DNA of 64,000 nt from Oceanobacillus manasiensis (GTDB taxonomy: Bacteria; Bacillota; Bacilli; Bacillales; Amphibacillaceae), in assembly GCF_000724085.1 (NCBI RefSeq), contig NZ_CCDL010000001.1, forward strand, positions 1,798,001 through 1,862,000, given 5' to 3'. Shown here in pieces: positions 16,330 through 24,503 of this stretch. Position numbers and translations under genes: made by a program. Within the stretch, counting starts at the first letter, position 1; each line of letters starts with the position of its first letter. Under the pieces are notes generated by a model. The model was not told the DNA's origin. It saw only the letters and a program-made list of their open reading frames with translations, and searched no databases.

Positions 16330-17316
16330 TTAAAACATGCTTGTAGAATGCTTCGGCTGGATTCTTGCTTTAGGATCAATATACTGCTTCGCATTATTAA
16401 TTGCCGTTGGACCTTCACCAAATCCTGTTGCAATCAATTTTACCTTCCCGTCATACGTGCAAATATCTCCTGCTGCATATATCCCAGGAATGTTCGTTTC
16501 CATTTTAGAGTTTACGACAATGCTATTTTTCTCAATATCAAGACCCCAGTCTTTAATTGGTCCCAAGGATGATACAAAGCCATAATTACATAGTACAGCA
16601 TCAACATCAAGCTCTACCTGCCTGTCCCCTTTAACTTCCTCAAAACGCACTTTATCAATTTGATCACTTGCTTCAATTTCTGTTGGAACAAACGGTGTCA
16701 TAATTTCTACATTGGATGCCATTAGCTTTTCTACACTATGTTCATGGGCTCTGAATTTATCTCTTCGATGAACAAGGGTTACTTTTTCTGCAATAGGCTC
16801 TAGCATAAGTGCCCAATCGACTGCAGAATCACCGCCACCAAGCAGAACGACATTTTGACCTTTGTATTGATTCATATCCTTTACATGGTAGTGGAGGTTA
16901 ACTCCTTCAAACTGTTCGCAATTATCTACCTCTAAACGACGTGGTTGGAAGGCGCCATTTCCACCTGTAATAATAATTGTCTTCGTATAGTGAACTTCCT
17001 CTGTATTTGAGACTAGCTTAAATGATTGATCCTCTAGTCTCTCTATTTTCTCAATAGATTGTTCAAGTACAATGGTAGGATCAAAAATGTTTGCCTGTTC
17101 TTCCAAATTATCAATTAATTCCTGTGCACGAACCTTTGGATATCCGGCAACATCGTATATATATTTTTCCGGGTACAATGCAGTTAGCTGTCCCCCGGTA
17201 TGTGGTAAACTCTCAATAATTTTTACACTTGCTTGACGCATTCCGCCATAGAAAGCTGTGAACAACCCTACAGGGCCTGCACCAATAATTGTGACATCAT
17301 AAACCTTATCTGTCAT
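16330..17316 (-). CDS. yumC: Ferredoxin-NADP(+) reductase type 2
   Basis: This 328-residue flavoprotein resembles thioredoxin reductase but lacks the CxxC active site. FAD-binding motifs are [20 protein letters not shown] near the start and [20 protein letters not shown] near the end; the NADPH site is [13 protein letters not shown] with the following [10 protein letters not shown]. It is the B. subtilis YumC-type enzyme, essential there, delivering electrons from NADPH to ferredoxin or flavodoxin. The second ATG (17316) is preferred because GGAGG would be too close to the first. It is divergent from yumB. A paralogue lies at 47761. Confidence 0.92.
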   Translation of the reverse strand: MTDKVYDVTIIGAGPVGLFTAFYGGMRQASVKIIESLPHTGGQLTALYPEKYIYDVAGYPKVRAQELIDNLEEQANIFDPTIVLEQSIEKIERLEDQSFKLVSNTEEVHYTKTIIITGGNGAFQPRRLEVDNCEQFEGVNLHYHVKDMNQYKGQNVVLLGGGDSAVDWALMLEPIAEKVTLVHRRDKFRAHEHSVEKLMASNVEIMTPFVPTEIEASDQIDKVRFEEVKGDRQVELDVDAVLCNYGFVSSLGPIKDWGLDIEKNSIVVNSKMETNIPGIYAAGDICTYDGKVKLIATGFGEGPTAINNAKQYIDPKARIQPKHSTSMF

Positions 17317-17637
17317 GCTCATATACCTCCATTACATGTTAATTCTTTACCCAATAGCCCTATCGTATCATAATTAAGGAGAAAAGGCTTTGGAATGACT
17401 TTGAACAGCGAAAATCCTATTATATCTTAAATTCATAATGGGTTAATAAATTGATAATTAGGAAAGTAAAAGAAAAGCTTGAAAAATTGATTCGAACGGT
17501 ATACTATTATTTAGTGCTATATATTACAATTGTGTAACAAAACTATTATATTTCTATGATTGCTAGATTTTTAAATCTTAATAGTAATAGTATGCGGTGA
17601 TAGTGCTTGAATAACGCATTATTTTTATTGGGTGATT

Positions 17638-17655
17638 AAGTGAAACTTGTCACAA
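17638..17655. promoter_or_regulatory. Possible Rex operator upstream of yumB
   Basis: Read on the minus strand, TTGTGA-N6-TCACTT matches ten of the twelve fixed positions of the redox repressor site TTGTGA-N6-TCACAA. It lies 72 bases before the yumB start in a 411-base intergenic region (17317-17727) where I otherwise see only AT-rich sequence. Rex controls NADH dehydrogenase genes in Firmicutes. Confidence 0.35.
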
Positions 17656-17727
17656 ACTAGGAAAAATATGTATTGATTTCTATATAACAATTAACAAAAT
17701 AGAAAATTATAAATGGAAGTGATAATC

Positions 17728-18945
17728 ATGAATAATCCACATATTGTTATTTTGGGTGCAGGCTATGGAGGTATCATGACGGCGGTCAAATTACAGAAGA
17801 GTATGGGTATGAACGAGGCAGACATCACATTGGTTAACATGAATGATTACCATTACCAAACAACGTGGCTTCATGAAAATGCGGCGGGTACTTTACATCA
17901 GGATCGTACTCGAATATCAATAAAGGATATTGTGAACCTAAACCGTGTACGTTTTGTTCAAGATAAAGTGGTTTCCATCAAACCAGACGTAAAAAAGGTT
18001 AAAATGCAAAACAGTGAGATGACTTATGATGTGTTGGTAATTGGATTAGGATTCGAAGCGGCTACATTTGGTATTCCAGGTCTTGAGGAAAATGCATTTA
18101 CAATTGGTGATATTAACAGTGCTCGTCTAATTAGGGAGCATTTAGAATATAATTTCGCCCGTTATCATAATGAAGAGCCAAATAATCAGGCAAGAATTAA
18201 CATTGTGGTTGGAGGCGGCGGATTTACCGGAATTGAATTCCTTGGTGAGATAGCAAACCGTATACCTGAGCTTTGTGAAGAATACGATATTGATAAGCAT
18301 TTAGTGCGTATTATTAATATAGAAGGTTCACCAGCCGTACTGCCAGGGTTTGATCCACAGCTCGTAGAATACGCTATGAATTCATTAGAATCACGTGGAG
18401 TAGAGTTTGTAACTGGTGCCATGTTAAAAGAATGTACGTCAGATAAAGTGGTATATGAGAAAGACGGAAGACTAGTGGAAATACCTACTATGACAACTAT
18501 CTGGGCTGCAGGGGTTAAAGCAAATTCTATAGTAGAAAAGTCAGGTTTTACTACAAATCGTGGGAAAGTAGAAGTTCGTAAGGATATGCGTACACCGGAT
18601 TATGATAATGTTTTTGTTATAGGTGATTGTGCGTTAATAATGGATCCTGAAACAGGACGACCATTCCCACCTACTGCGCAAATTGCAATACAAGAATCAG
18701 CGACCGTTGCTCATAATGTAAAAGCCTTCATAAACGGAGGAGAACTGGAAGAATTCACTCCAAAGCTATTAGGTACTATCGCTTCGTTAGGACATAATGA
18801 TGGTATTGCAGTTCTATTTAATAAATATAAATTATTTGGCTGGAAAGCTACTTTTATGAAAAAAATGAGCGATAACCGCTATCTTCTAAAGCTAGGTGGG
18901 CCTAGTCTTTTAATGAAGAAAGGGAAATTTAATATCTTTTATTAA
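17728..18945 (+). CDS. yumB: Type II NADH dehydrogenase-like protein YumB
   Basis: This 405-residue flavoprotein has the FAD motif IVILGAGYGGIMTAVKLQ at the N-terminus, the NADH-binding motif VVGGGGFTGIEFLGEIANR near residue 160, and the second FAD contact VFVIGDCALIMDPETGRP. It belongs to the NDH-2 family, which moves electrons from NADH to menaquinone without proton pumping, at the inner face of the membrane. ATG 17728 has GGAAGTGAT upstream; an in-frame Met five codons earlier is less well placed. Neighbours yumC and yuiB match the B. subtilis order, favouring YumB over its paralogue YutJ. Confidence 0.88.
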   Translation: MNNPHIVILGAGYGGIMTAVKLQKSMGMNEADITLVNMNDYHYQTTWLHENAAGTLHQDRTRISIKDIVNLNRVRFVQDKVVSIKPDVKKVKMQNSEMTYDVLVIGLGFEAATFGIPGLEENAFTIGDINSARLIREHLEYNFARYHNEEPNNQARINIVVGGGGFTGIEFLGEIANRIPELCEEYDIDKHLVRIINIEGSPAVLPGFDPQLVEYAMNSLESRGVEFVTGAMLKECTSDKVVYEKDGRLVEIPTMTTIWAAGVKANSIVEKSGFTTNRGKVEVRKDMRTPDYDNVFVIGDCALIMDPETGRPFPPTAQIAIQESATVAHNVKAFINGGELEEFTPKLLGTIASLGHNDGIAVLFNKYKLFGWKATFMKKMSDNRYLLKLGGPSLLMKKGKFNIFY

Positions 18946-18953
18946 TTCTTTGG

Positions 18954-18986
18954 TGCAAAGTGGTATTTTACCCTTTGCATTTTTTG
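18954..18986 (+). terminator. Terminator of yumB
   Basis: TGCAAAG (18954-18960) pairs with CTTTGCA (18973-18979), with GGTA/TACC extending the stem, followed by six T residues. Confidence 0.85.
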
Positions 18987-19127
18987 TCTTAATACAATAT
19001 ATACTTCTGAAATGTTAAAGTTTAGCAGTTAGGTTGAAAGGATAGCGTGTACTTTTCGTTAGCTTTCGTATAAAATGGAATTTGTATGAAATTTTTACTG
19101 TAGGTAAGTGGAAGGGGAGACGCAGCT

Positions 19128-19439
19128 TTGATTCAACTAGTTGTTTCGATCGTTTTATATTTTGTTATCTTTTTTGGCATTGCCTTTATTTTAAATATGC
19201 TTTTAAGGAAAACGTGGCTGATGGCCATATTATACCCAGTAGTAGTCATCATGATTGTGGATGATATGTCTACATTAGAATATTTTAGGAATCCTGGACA
19301 AGCATTTACCGAGGCATTTTCTAAACTTATGGCCATTAACTCTATTGATATAATCATTTTATTAGCAGGTTTTGTAGGTGCAATCGTATCTGGAATTGTT
19401 ATTAAAATGCTAAGAAAAAGCGGTTATCAAATGTTTTAA
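19128..19439 (+). CDS. yuiB: YuiB family membrane protein
   Basis: This 103-residue protein has three hydrophobic segments (about residues 3-25, 30-47 and 72-95) with a conserved DDMSTLEYFRNPGQAFTEAF loop between the second and third. It corresponds to YuiB of B. subtilis, function unknown. The start is TTG 19128 with AAGGGGAG about nine bases upstream. The B. subtilis order yumB-yuiA-yuiB-yuiC is retained except that I see no yuiA between yumB and yuiB. Confidence 0.8.
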   Translation: MIQLVVSIVLYFVIFFGIAFILNMLLRKTWLMAILYPVVVIMIVDDMSTLEYFRNPGQAFTEAFSKLMAINSIDIIILLAGFVGAIVSGIVIKMLRKSGYQMF

Positions 19440-19546
19440 TTGCGAATGTAGCGTTTGTGAAAAGACAGAATATTATAGAGAATTTATCTTTCTTTGAATA
19501 AAATATTGATAGATTGGAAATGATGACATCCAGAGAGGTGTTAATC

Positions 19547-20233
19547 ATGAAAATCAAAAAAATGTTTCGAAGAGTAGTTATGTTATCGTTGTTTATGGCA
19601 GCTTTTCTGGTCACCATCACATCTATTTCTAACATATCATTTGCTGATGTTCGCGATTGGGTGGATTATGAACCAGTCCTCATTGACAAAACAGTGAATC
19701 AGTCAAAATTCAGGCAATCATCGTTACAAAAGAAGCAATTGAACTATTTAGAGCAGAAAAAGACTTATATCTCAAGTGACGAAATTGAGGGTCCTAAAAC
19801 ACTTGAAGAGGCGGCAAATATTGATCAATATCCTACATCCCAAGTTATAGCAACAGGATATACAGCGGGAGTGGAATCAACGGGTAAATCCCCGGGACAT
19901 CCTGAATATGGTATAACGTTTTCCGGTGTGCAAGTAAAACGAGATTTATATTCTACTATTGCGGCAGATCTAAATGTTTATCCTATCGGAACCATCCTTT
20001 TCATCCCAGACTACGGTTATGGGGTCGTAGCAGACAAGGGTAGTGCGATAACTGGCAATAAGATTGACTTATATTTTCACACGGTTGAAGATGTATATGC
20101 GCAATGGGGGAAGAAAGAGCTTGATGTACATTTAATTGAATTAGGCGATGGAAAACTTACAGAAAAAGAGCTTGAACAGTTAAATGCAACAGAGTCGTTA
20201 CAGGTATTCAGACAACAGATTACAGAGAGTTAA
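19547..20233 (+). CDS. yuiC: 3D-domain (stationary-phase survival/lytic-type) protein YuiC
   Basis: This 228-residue protein has an N-terminal membrane or signal segment (about residues 6-32) and a C-terminal 3D domain: [21 protein letters not shown], followed by the triple-Asp region ending [18 protein letters not shown]. The fold resembles MltA/EG45 lytic transglycosylases; YuiC of B. subtilis is a stationary-phase survival (Sps) family enzyme acting on peptidoglycan. The DLYF Asp and the ADKG Asp are present. ATG 19547 has AGAGGTG upstream. The protein should act outside the membrane. Confidence 0.85.
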   Translation: MKIKKMFRRVVMLSLFMAAFLVTITSISNISFADVRDWVDYEPVLIDKTVNQSKFRQSSLQKKQLNYLEQKKTYISSDEIEGPKTLEEAANIDQYPTSQVIATGYTAGVESTGKSPGHPEYGITFSGVQVKRDLYSTIAADLNVYPIGTILFIPDYGYGVVADKGSAITGNKIDLYFHTVEDVYAQWGKKELDVHLIELGDGKLTEKELEQLNATESLQVFRQQITES

Positions 20234-20240
20234 TTGTAAA

Positions 20241-20284
20241 AGGGAAGCATACCACAATATGGCATGCTACCCTTCTTTTTTTTA
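20241..20284 (+). terminator. Terminator of yuiC
   Basis: AGGGAAGCATACCA pairs imperfectly (two mismatches) with TGGCATGCTACCCT and a long T run follows. The T run overlaps the 3' end of convergent yuiD. Confidence 0.8.
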
Positions 20285-20755
20285 ATAAAATGTATATAAT
20301 ACAAAAGCAATAAGGACTCCTGATAATCCGCCAAAGAAAACTTCAATCGGCTGATGGCCGAGCAATTCTTTAAGTTCCTCACGCTTTTCAACTTCTTCTT
20401 TTTTACTCCAATCCTTTGCTCCATCGACAAACAACTGAAAGTCTTTAATTAGCTGATTTAAAACAACTGCTTGTTCCCCGGCTTGTCTGCGTACACCGGA
20501 GGCATCGAACATAATTATAATACTGAAAACACAAGCTACTGCAAATACTGTGGATGTTACACCTTCCGTAATACCTACACCCGTAGTTAAGGCAGCAACT
20601 GCTGCAGAGTGACTACTTGGCATGCCTCCTGTGCTGAATGCAAGGCCAGGGTTAAACTCCTTTGTAACGATGAGTTTGATTGGTATTTTTACCACTTGAG
20701 CAAATACAATTGCAGCAAGTGCAGCCCATAAAGGGAAATTTAAGAATAACTCCAT
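20282..20755 (-). CDS. yuiD: Divergent PAP2 family membrane protein YuiD (DUF212)
   Basis: This 157-residue protein shows the family blocks AQVVKIPIKLI, GMPSSHSAAVAALTTGVG and DASGVRRQAGEQA, plus the C-terminal LGHQPIEVFFGGLSGVLIAFV. The SSHS and GHQPIEV motifs resemble the phosphatase motifs of PAP2 enzymes, suggesting a membrane lipid phosphatase; activity is unproven. About four membrane segments are visible. The start ATG 20755 has GGAAGGAATG farther upstream than usual, so the exact start is less certain. It is convergent with yuiC. Confidence 0.88.
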   Translation of the reverse strand: MELFLNFPLWAALAAIVFAQVVKIPIKLIVTKEFNPGLAFSTGGMPSSHSAAVAALTTGVGITEGVTSTVFAVACVFSIIIMFDASGVRRQAGEQAVVLNQLIKDFQLFVDGAKDWSKKEEVEKREELKELLGHQPIEVFFGGLSGVLIAFVLYTFY

Positions 20756-20879
20756 AAATGCGTAACATTCCTTCCAGATGTAGTATTTTATCTTGCTCTT
20801 AGTTTATCATACTTCATCAGGAAACGCATGAAACTCCCGTTTATGAAGGGGCTATACTTAAGTGTTTTTTTCTAGGCTC

Positions 20880-21473
20880 TTAAGAAGCTTTCACATGCAT
20901 CCACTCCGAGGGTACCCGCTTCCCTAACTGAAGAATAAATAGGGCAGCAAGACAAGAGAGGGCTATGTCCTTAATTAAAAAGGGTATCATGCTTATCCAT
21001 GCCAATTCATAGGTTATCGGGATTTCTAGCCATGTGTTCATCGCTACAAACATGAAAGTAACACCAATTCCATAATTAAATACTACACCGACCAAGGATG
21101 CTAAAGAATATAAAGGTAGACTTGGTTTCTTCTGTTTTTCTGCTATCCATCCAACGAAAAAAGCGATAAAGACAAAAGAAAAGATAAAGCCACCAGTTGG
21201 GCTGATCAGCTGCATAGGCCCAGCAGATAAACCGGAAAAGATCGGGACCCCTGCAGTGCCAACAAGTATATATGTAATCATTGCAATACTTCCACGCTTC
21301 TTTCCAAGCATCATGCCAGCTATGATGGCGAAAAAGGTTTGTAGGGACAACGGAACTGTCGCCCCGCCGATTGGTATTGCAAGAAAAGGAAACCAAACTG
21401 TAATGTTGGCACCTATTGCCATTAAACAAACAAATACTGCACCAAAAGTGAGATCAATTGGTCTAGTGCGCAT
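20880..21473 (-). CDS. bioY: BioY biotin transporter (ECF S-component)
   Basis: This 197-residue membrane protein has about six hydrophobic segments and the BioY blocks PIGGATVPLSLQTFFAIIAGMMLG and GTAGVPIFSGLSAGP, followed by SPTGGFIFSF. BioY proteins bind biotin and work with the shared ECF energising module (EcfA, EcfA-prime, EcfT), which is not in this window. The second ATG (21473) has GGAGG seven bases upstream. A BirA-like operator overlaps its -35 box, so biotin repression is expected. The promoter-to-gene leader is about 160 bases and includes a copy of the intergenic repeat. Confidence 0.92.
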   Translation of the reverse strand: MRTRPIDLTFGAVFVCLMAIGANITVWFPFLAIPIGGATVPLSLQTFFAIIAGMMLGKKRGSIAMITYILVGTAGVPIFSGLSAGPMQLISPTGGFIFSFVFIAFFVGWIAEKQKKPSLPLYSLASLVGVVFNYGIGVTFMFVAMNTWLEIPITYELAWISMIPFLIKDIALSCLAALFILQLGKRVPSEWMHVKAS

Positions 21474-21576
21474 ATCCATTCCTCCTATACCCTGCCTAAA
21501 CTGGAGGTATGCCCCCCACTAAGAAAACAAGGGTGATCCAAGCATTCTACATAGGAGAACAACTGCCAGTCCAGGT

Positions 21577-21638
21577 CCGATTCGTTCAACTAACATTTGG
21601 TGGGGGGAAGGCATCCCCTAAATGAAGTTTCACTTTAT
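21577..21638 (+). repeat. Modular repeat half-unit, copy E, in the bioY leader
   Basis: Flanks CGATTCGTTCAACTAAC and GAAGTTTCACTTTA match the second half of the full repeat, but the stem is CATTTGGTGGGG with CCCCTAAATG. It lies just downstream of the bioY -10 box on the minus strand, so bioY transcripts carry its complement near their 5' end. Confidence 0.8.
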
Positions 21639-21641
21639 AAC

Positions 21642-21671
21642 ATCATAATTAGAAATGGACATGTTTGTCAA
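21642..21671 (-). promoter_or_regulatory. Sigma-A promoter of bioY
   Basis: On the minus strand TTGACA (21671-21666), an 18-base spacer and TATGAT (21647-21642) form a good promoter. The -35 box lies within the BirA-like operator. Confidence 0.7.
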
Positions 21672-21694
21672 CCATATTTTTTTAAGGTTAACAA
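21665..21694. promoter_or_regulatory. BirA-like biotin operator
   Basis: TTGTCAACC (21665-21673) and GGTTAACAA (21686-21694) form an inverted repeat with 8 of 9 matching positions and a 12-base spacer. The half-site corresponds to the known BirA site TTGTTAACC; the spacer is slightly shorter than the one I recall. Overlap with the bioY -35 box supports repression. Confidence 0.8.
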
Positions 21695-21742
21695 TAGAAT
21701 TAATGAAATTAGATTAGTTATGGATTTCACTTTTCCAAAAGA

Positions 21743-21798
21743 AAAAAGCCGAAAGCAAATCGACTTGGATTAGCACACGATTCGCTTTCGGCTCTTTC
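21743..21798 (-). terminator. Terminator of deoD
   Basis: AGCCGAAAGC pairs with GCTTTCGGCT over a long loop containing further pairs, with T runs on the minus-strand side. Confidence 0.8.
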
Positions 21799-21805
21799 TT
21801 AGTTA

Positions 21806-22513
21806 TTACTTAATGGCTGCTTCTAGAGCAATTTCCATCATTTCATTAAAGGTTGTTTGGCGTTCTTCTGCGGATGTTTCTTCTCCTGTAATAATATGGT
21901 CAGAAACGGTTAGAACAGAAAGAGCTTGACGGCCATATTTAGCAGCCAATGTGTAAAGAGCAGTTGTTTCCATTTCTACTGCTAAAACTTTATATGCAGC
22001 AAGCAATTCATTAACTTCTTTTGCATTATCACGATAGAACGTATCACTTGTAAATACATTACCAACGCGGAGCTTTAATCCTTTTTCTTGCCCTGCATCA
22101 TAGGCATTTTTAAGGAGCTCAAAATCAGCTAAGGGAGCATAGTCGATACCTTGAAATACCATACGGTTCATTTGTGAATCAGTTGTCGAACCTTGAGCAA
22201 GAATCACATCACGTACTTTTACATCTTCTTGTATTGCTCCACATGTTCCGACGCGGATTAGCTTTTTAACATCATAGCTTTGAATTAATTCATTTACATA
22301 AATGGAAATGGAAGGAACTCCCATACCCGTTCCTTGTACAGAGATCCTCTCACCTTTATATGTACCTGTGAAACCATACATACCACGGACTTCATTGTAT
22401 TGCGAAACGTTTTCCAGGAAGTTCTCCGCAATAAACTTAGCGCGTAGCGGGTCTCCAGGAAGTAAGATTTTGTCAGCAATTTCTCCTTGTTTAGCACCTA
22501 TATGTACACTCAT
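21806..22513 (-). CDS. deoD: Purine nucleoside phosphorylase DeoD type
   Basis: This 235-residue enzyme phosphorolyses purine (deoxy)ribonucleosides to base and (deoxy)ribose-1-phosphate in the cytoplasm. Family marks are [18 protein letters not shown] near the start (phosphate-binding Gly and Arg), [27 protein letters not shown], the substrate block [12 protein letters not shown], and VSDHIITGE with the catalytic Asp. The low-molecular-mass hexameric class is expected. ATG 22513 follows GGAGGG. It appears monocistronic, lying between its terminator and the ptsH promoter region. Confidence 0.95.
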   Translation of the reverse strand: MSVHIGAKQGEIADKILLPGDPLRAKFIAENFLENVSQYNEVRGMYGFTGTYKGERISVQGTGMGVPSISIYVNELIQSYDVKKLIRVGTCGAIQEDVKVRDVILAQGSTTDSQMNRMVFQGIDYAPLADFELLKNAYDAGQEKGLKLRVGNVFTSDTFYRDNAKEVNELLAAYKVLAVEMETTALYTLAAKYGRQALSVLTVSDHIITGEETSAEERQTTFNEMMEIALEAAIK

Positions 22514-22730
22514 TTGTAACCCTCCAATATATTTAGCATATTATTTTAAATAAACGTTATCATAACCGCCATGTAAAAACAAATGAATTAAAAAATGGAG
22601 GCTTTTTTGTTTCAAAAAGTTCTATTTTTGTATATAATATATTTAGTTCAGTTATTCACTTATAATGAACGTTGTACTAGTAAGTAAATAGTACATACTA
22701 TGAATATTATGGTTGGAAGGATGATACAGA

Positions 22731-22994
22731 ATGAAAGAACAAACTTTTACAATTACTGCGGATACAGGAGTACACGCACGCCCGGCTACACTTTTAGTAA
22801 ATAAAGCTGGCCAATTTGAGTCAGAGGTAGAAGTTTCTTACAATGGTAAGAACGTTAACCTAAAATCCATCATGGGTGTAATGTCACTTGGAATTCCAAA
22901 GGGTGCTGAAATTAAAGTTACAGCAACCGGAAGTGACGAAGAAGAAGCACTTAAAGGTGTAGAAGAAGTTATTACAGAGCATCTTGGTGAATAA
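22731..22994 (+). CDS. ptsH: HPr phosphocarrier protein
   Basis: This 87-residue protein has His15 in TGVHARPATLLV, the site phosphorylated by enzyme I, and Ser46 in NLKSIMGVMSLGI, the site of HPr kinase. The presence of His15 distinguishes it from Crh. HPr passes phosphate to PTS permeases and, as P-Ser-HPr, is the CcpA co-repressor. Unusually, no enzyme I gene follows: a strong terminator ends the unit 11 bases after the stop. A plausible promoter (TTCAAA, 16 bases, TATAAT at 22633) lies about 95 bases upstream. Confidence 0.93.
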   Translation: MKEQTFTITADTGVHARPATLLVNKAGQFESEVEVSYNGKNVNLKSIMGVMSLGIPKGAEIKVTATGSDEEEALKGVEEVITEHLGE

Positions 22995-23004
22995 GCTTAG
23001 TTCA

Positions 23005-23048
23005 TAAAAAAGCTGTACCTTCCTAACAATGAAGGTACAGCTTTTTTG
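23005..23048. terminator. Terminator between ptsH and kapB
   Basis: AAAAAAGCTGTACCTTC and GAAGGTACAGCTTTTTT form a near-perfect long stem usable in both directions. Confidence 0.92.
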
Positions 23049-23068
23049 CATATTGCTTTAGTTGGTAG

Positions 23069-23449
23069 CTATTTAAAATAAGCCATTTCAAGCCGTTCTA
23101 GTGCTAGAAGTGCTTCCTTATGATAGGGTGTATCCCCGTTTAATAGTGTATCCTTGTATTTCTGAACCGCTTCTTGGAGTGAAGTAGTATAATCTGGAAT
23201 CTCTTCATCAAAAGGATGTACCGCTGGTTTTTTGACATTCATCTTTTCGTGGAAGGCTAGAGCTTTCCGTTCATGAAAAAAGACGCCCTCTGTCTGGTTC
23301 GGATTATGTAAATCCCCTTGCATAGGATGCTTCATAACAGCCAATACTTCAATAAGATATTTATCTCCACGGTCTTCTACGATTTTACCTAAATATGTAC
23401 CAGATTTATAATGTGCTTTTACTTTGTCACCAATTTGTTTATCTGTCAT
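23069..23449 (-). CDS. kapB: Kinase-associated protein KapB
   Basis: This 126-residue protein begins with an SH3-like barrel (GDKVKAHYKSGTYLGKIVED and KYLIEVLAVMKHPMQGDLHNP) and ends in a helical part. KapB is linked to the sporulation phosphorelay in B. subtilis, where it supports KinB activity. B. subtilis KapB is described as a lipoprotein, but no lipobox is visible here, so this form should be cytoplasmic. ATG 23449 follows GAGGAGG. No kinB or kapD lies in the window. Confidence 0.88.
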   Translation of the reverse strand: MTDKQIGDKVKAHYKSGTYLGKIVEDRGDKYLIEVLAVMKHPMQGDLHNPNQTEGVFFHERKALAFHEKMNVKKPAVHPFDEEIPDYTTSLQEAVQKYKDTLLNGDTPYHKEALLALERLEMAYFK

Positions 23450-23571
23450 TAATAAAACCTCCTCCTGCTCTTATTTTGCCAAAAATATAACAGTTTAGCG
23501 AACATTACTACTTGCCATATGGTAATATGTTATTATTTGCTATAATGTAATATAGAAAGGCGTGAAGTTAA

Positions 23572-23763
23572 ATGATGCCATTTTTATATTTTCCAGAAGA
23601 TAAAACAGAATATATACCAGCTATTATTACACTGATCATTTTTATGATTGCAGCTAGTGTCGTAATGTATCTTTTTTACAAGCGTTCAAAGAAAGAAGAG
23701 CAGGTTTTCAATGAAACCTATGAACAATCATTGAACGAGCAACAACAAAACGAGGAAAATTAA
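23572..23763 (+). CDS. Small single-pass membrane protein, function unknown
   Basis: This 63-residue protein starts MMPFLYFPEDKTEYIP, has one membrane helix at about residues 17-37, then a short basic patch (YKRSKKEE) and an acidic, Gln/Asn-rich tail ending QQQNEEN. Topology is predicted as N-outside, C-inside by the positive patch. AAAGGCGTGAAG gives a modest binding site for ATG 23572. I do not recognise the family. It may share a transcript with the downstream lipoprotein gene, 64 bases away. Confidence 0.65.
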   Translation: MMPFLYFPEDKTEYIPAIITLIIFMIAASVVMYLFYKRSKKEEQVFNETYEQSLNEQQQNEEN

Positions 23764-23827
23764 CACATTCATTAAATTAAGCGAAGTGGCGAATACTAAA
23801 GTAAATGACCAAAAAGGAGTATTTCGT

Positions 23828-24403
23828 ATGCGCTTCGTTTTTTTTATTGTTTTACTTTTTCTCACCGGTTGCCAATCCAATGCTGAAAAATTGAGAACCG
23901 TTGATATGTATAATGTGTCTGGTGATATGATAGGGACTGTAGCATTAAGCGAACAAGCAGATGGTGTTCAACTTAAGGTCAAGCTAGAAGGGCTAGAACC
24001 TGGATTTCACGGTATTCATGTTCATGAGTATCCGAAGTGCGAAGCCCCTGATTTTACTACTGCTGGAAACCACTATAATCCAGAAGGAAATGAACATGGG
24101 TTAATGCATCCTGAGGGTTCTCACCTTGGAGACTTGCCAAATATCGAGGCAGATGATGGAGGGCTGGTGGACGCTGAGTTAATGCTACCTGAAGCTACCT
24201 TAATGGAGGGGAAAAATTCTCTATTAAAAGAAGATGGCACCTCTATTGTTATACAGCAAGGGCCAGATGATGGTTTAACGCAACCAGGTGGTAATGGGGG
24301 ACAAAGAATTGTTTGTGGAGAATTAAAGACAAATCCTGATGAGGAAGATTCAGAGGAATCCCCTACAGATCCGACCGAATTTAATGAAGACCAAGAGGAA
24401 TAA
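23828..24403 (+). CDS. Cu/Zn superoxide dismutase-like lipoprotein lacking one copper ligand (YojM/SodC-like)
   Basis: This 191-residue protein begins with a lipoprotein signal (LFLTGCQ, lipidated Cys15). The SOD domain keeps His64 and His66 (IHVHE), the bridging His82 (AGNHYNP), zinc ligands His90, His99 and Asp102 (SHLGDLPN), and the disulfide pair Cys71/Cys163. The fourth copper ligand, normally His in a VVHEKADD-like strand, is replaced by Gln143 (IVIQQGPDD). Classic dismutase activity is therefore doubtful; the B. subtilis homologue is likewise known to be copper-site deficient. The last 25 residues are strongly acidic. ATG 23828 follows AAAGGAG. Confidence 0.87.
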   Translation: MRFVFFIVLLFLTGCQSNAEKLRTVDMYNVSGDMIGTVALSEQADGVQLKVKLEGLEPGFHGIHVHEYPKCEAPDFTTAGNHYNPEGNEHGLMHPEGSHLGDLPNIEADDGGLVDAELMLPEATLMEGKNSLLKEDGTSIVIQQGPDDGLTQPGGNGGQRIVCGELKTNPDEEDSEESPTDPTEFNEDQEE

Positions 24404-24423
24404 TGAAAATTCAAAATGAGAAA

Positions 24424-24467
24424 TAGCCGAGCAGGAAATCGATACATTCTCGAATCTGCTCGGCTAT
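24424..24467 (+). terminator. Strong hairpin after the SOD-like gene
   Basis: ATAGCCGAGCAG (24424-24435) is exactly complementary to CTGCTCGGCTAT (24456-24467). The following sequence is T-rich rather than a pure T run, so termination is likely but not certain. Confidence 0.65.
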
Positions 24468-24503
24468 ATTTATGTCTGTTGTAGGAGCTAGACAAACGTT
24501 CCT

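Noticed and set aside
17317-17727. Hidden small gene in the yumC-yumB intergenic region
   Set aside because: No frame combines a start, a ribosome binding site and protein-like composition; only AT-rich sequence and a possible Rex site are visible.
18946-19127. yuiA between yumB and yuiB
   Set aside because: No Cys-containing short ORF with a start and ribosome binding site is present; the region holds the yumB terminator.
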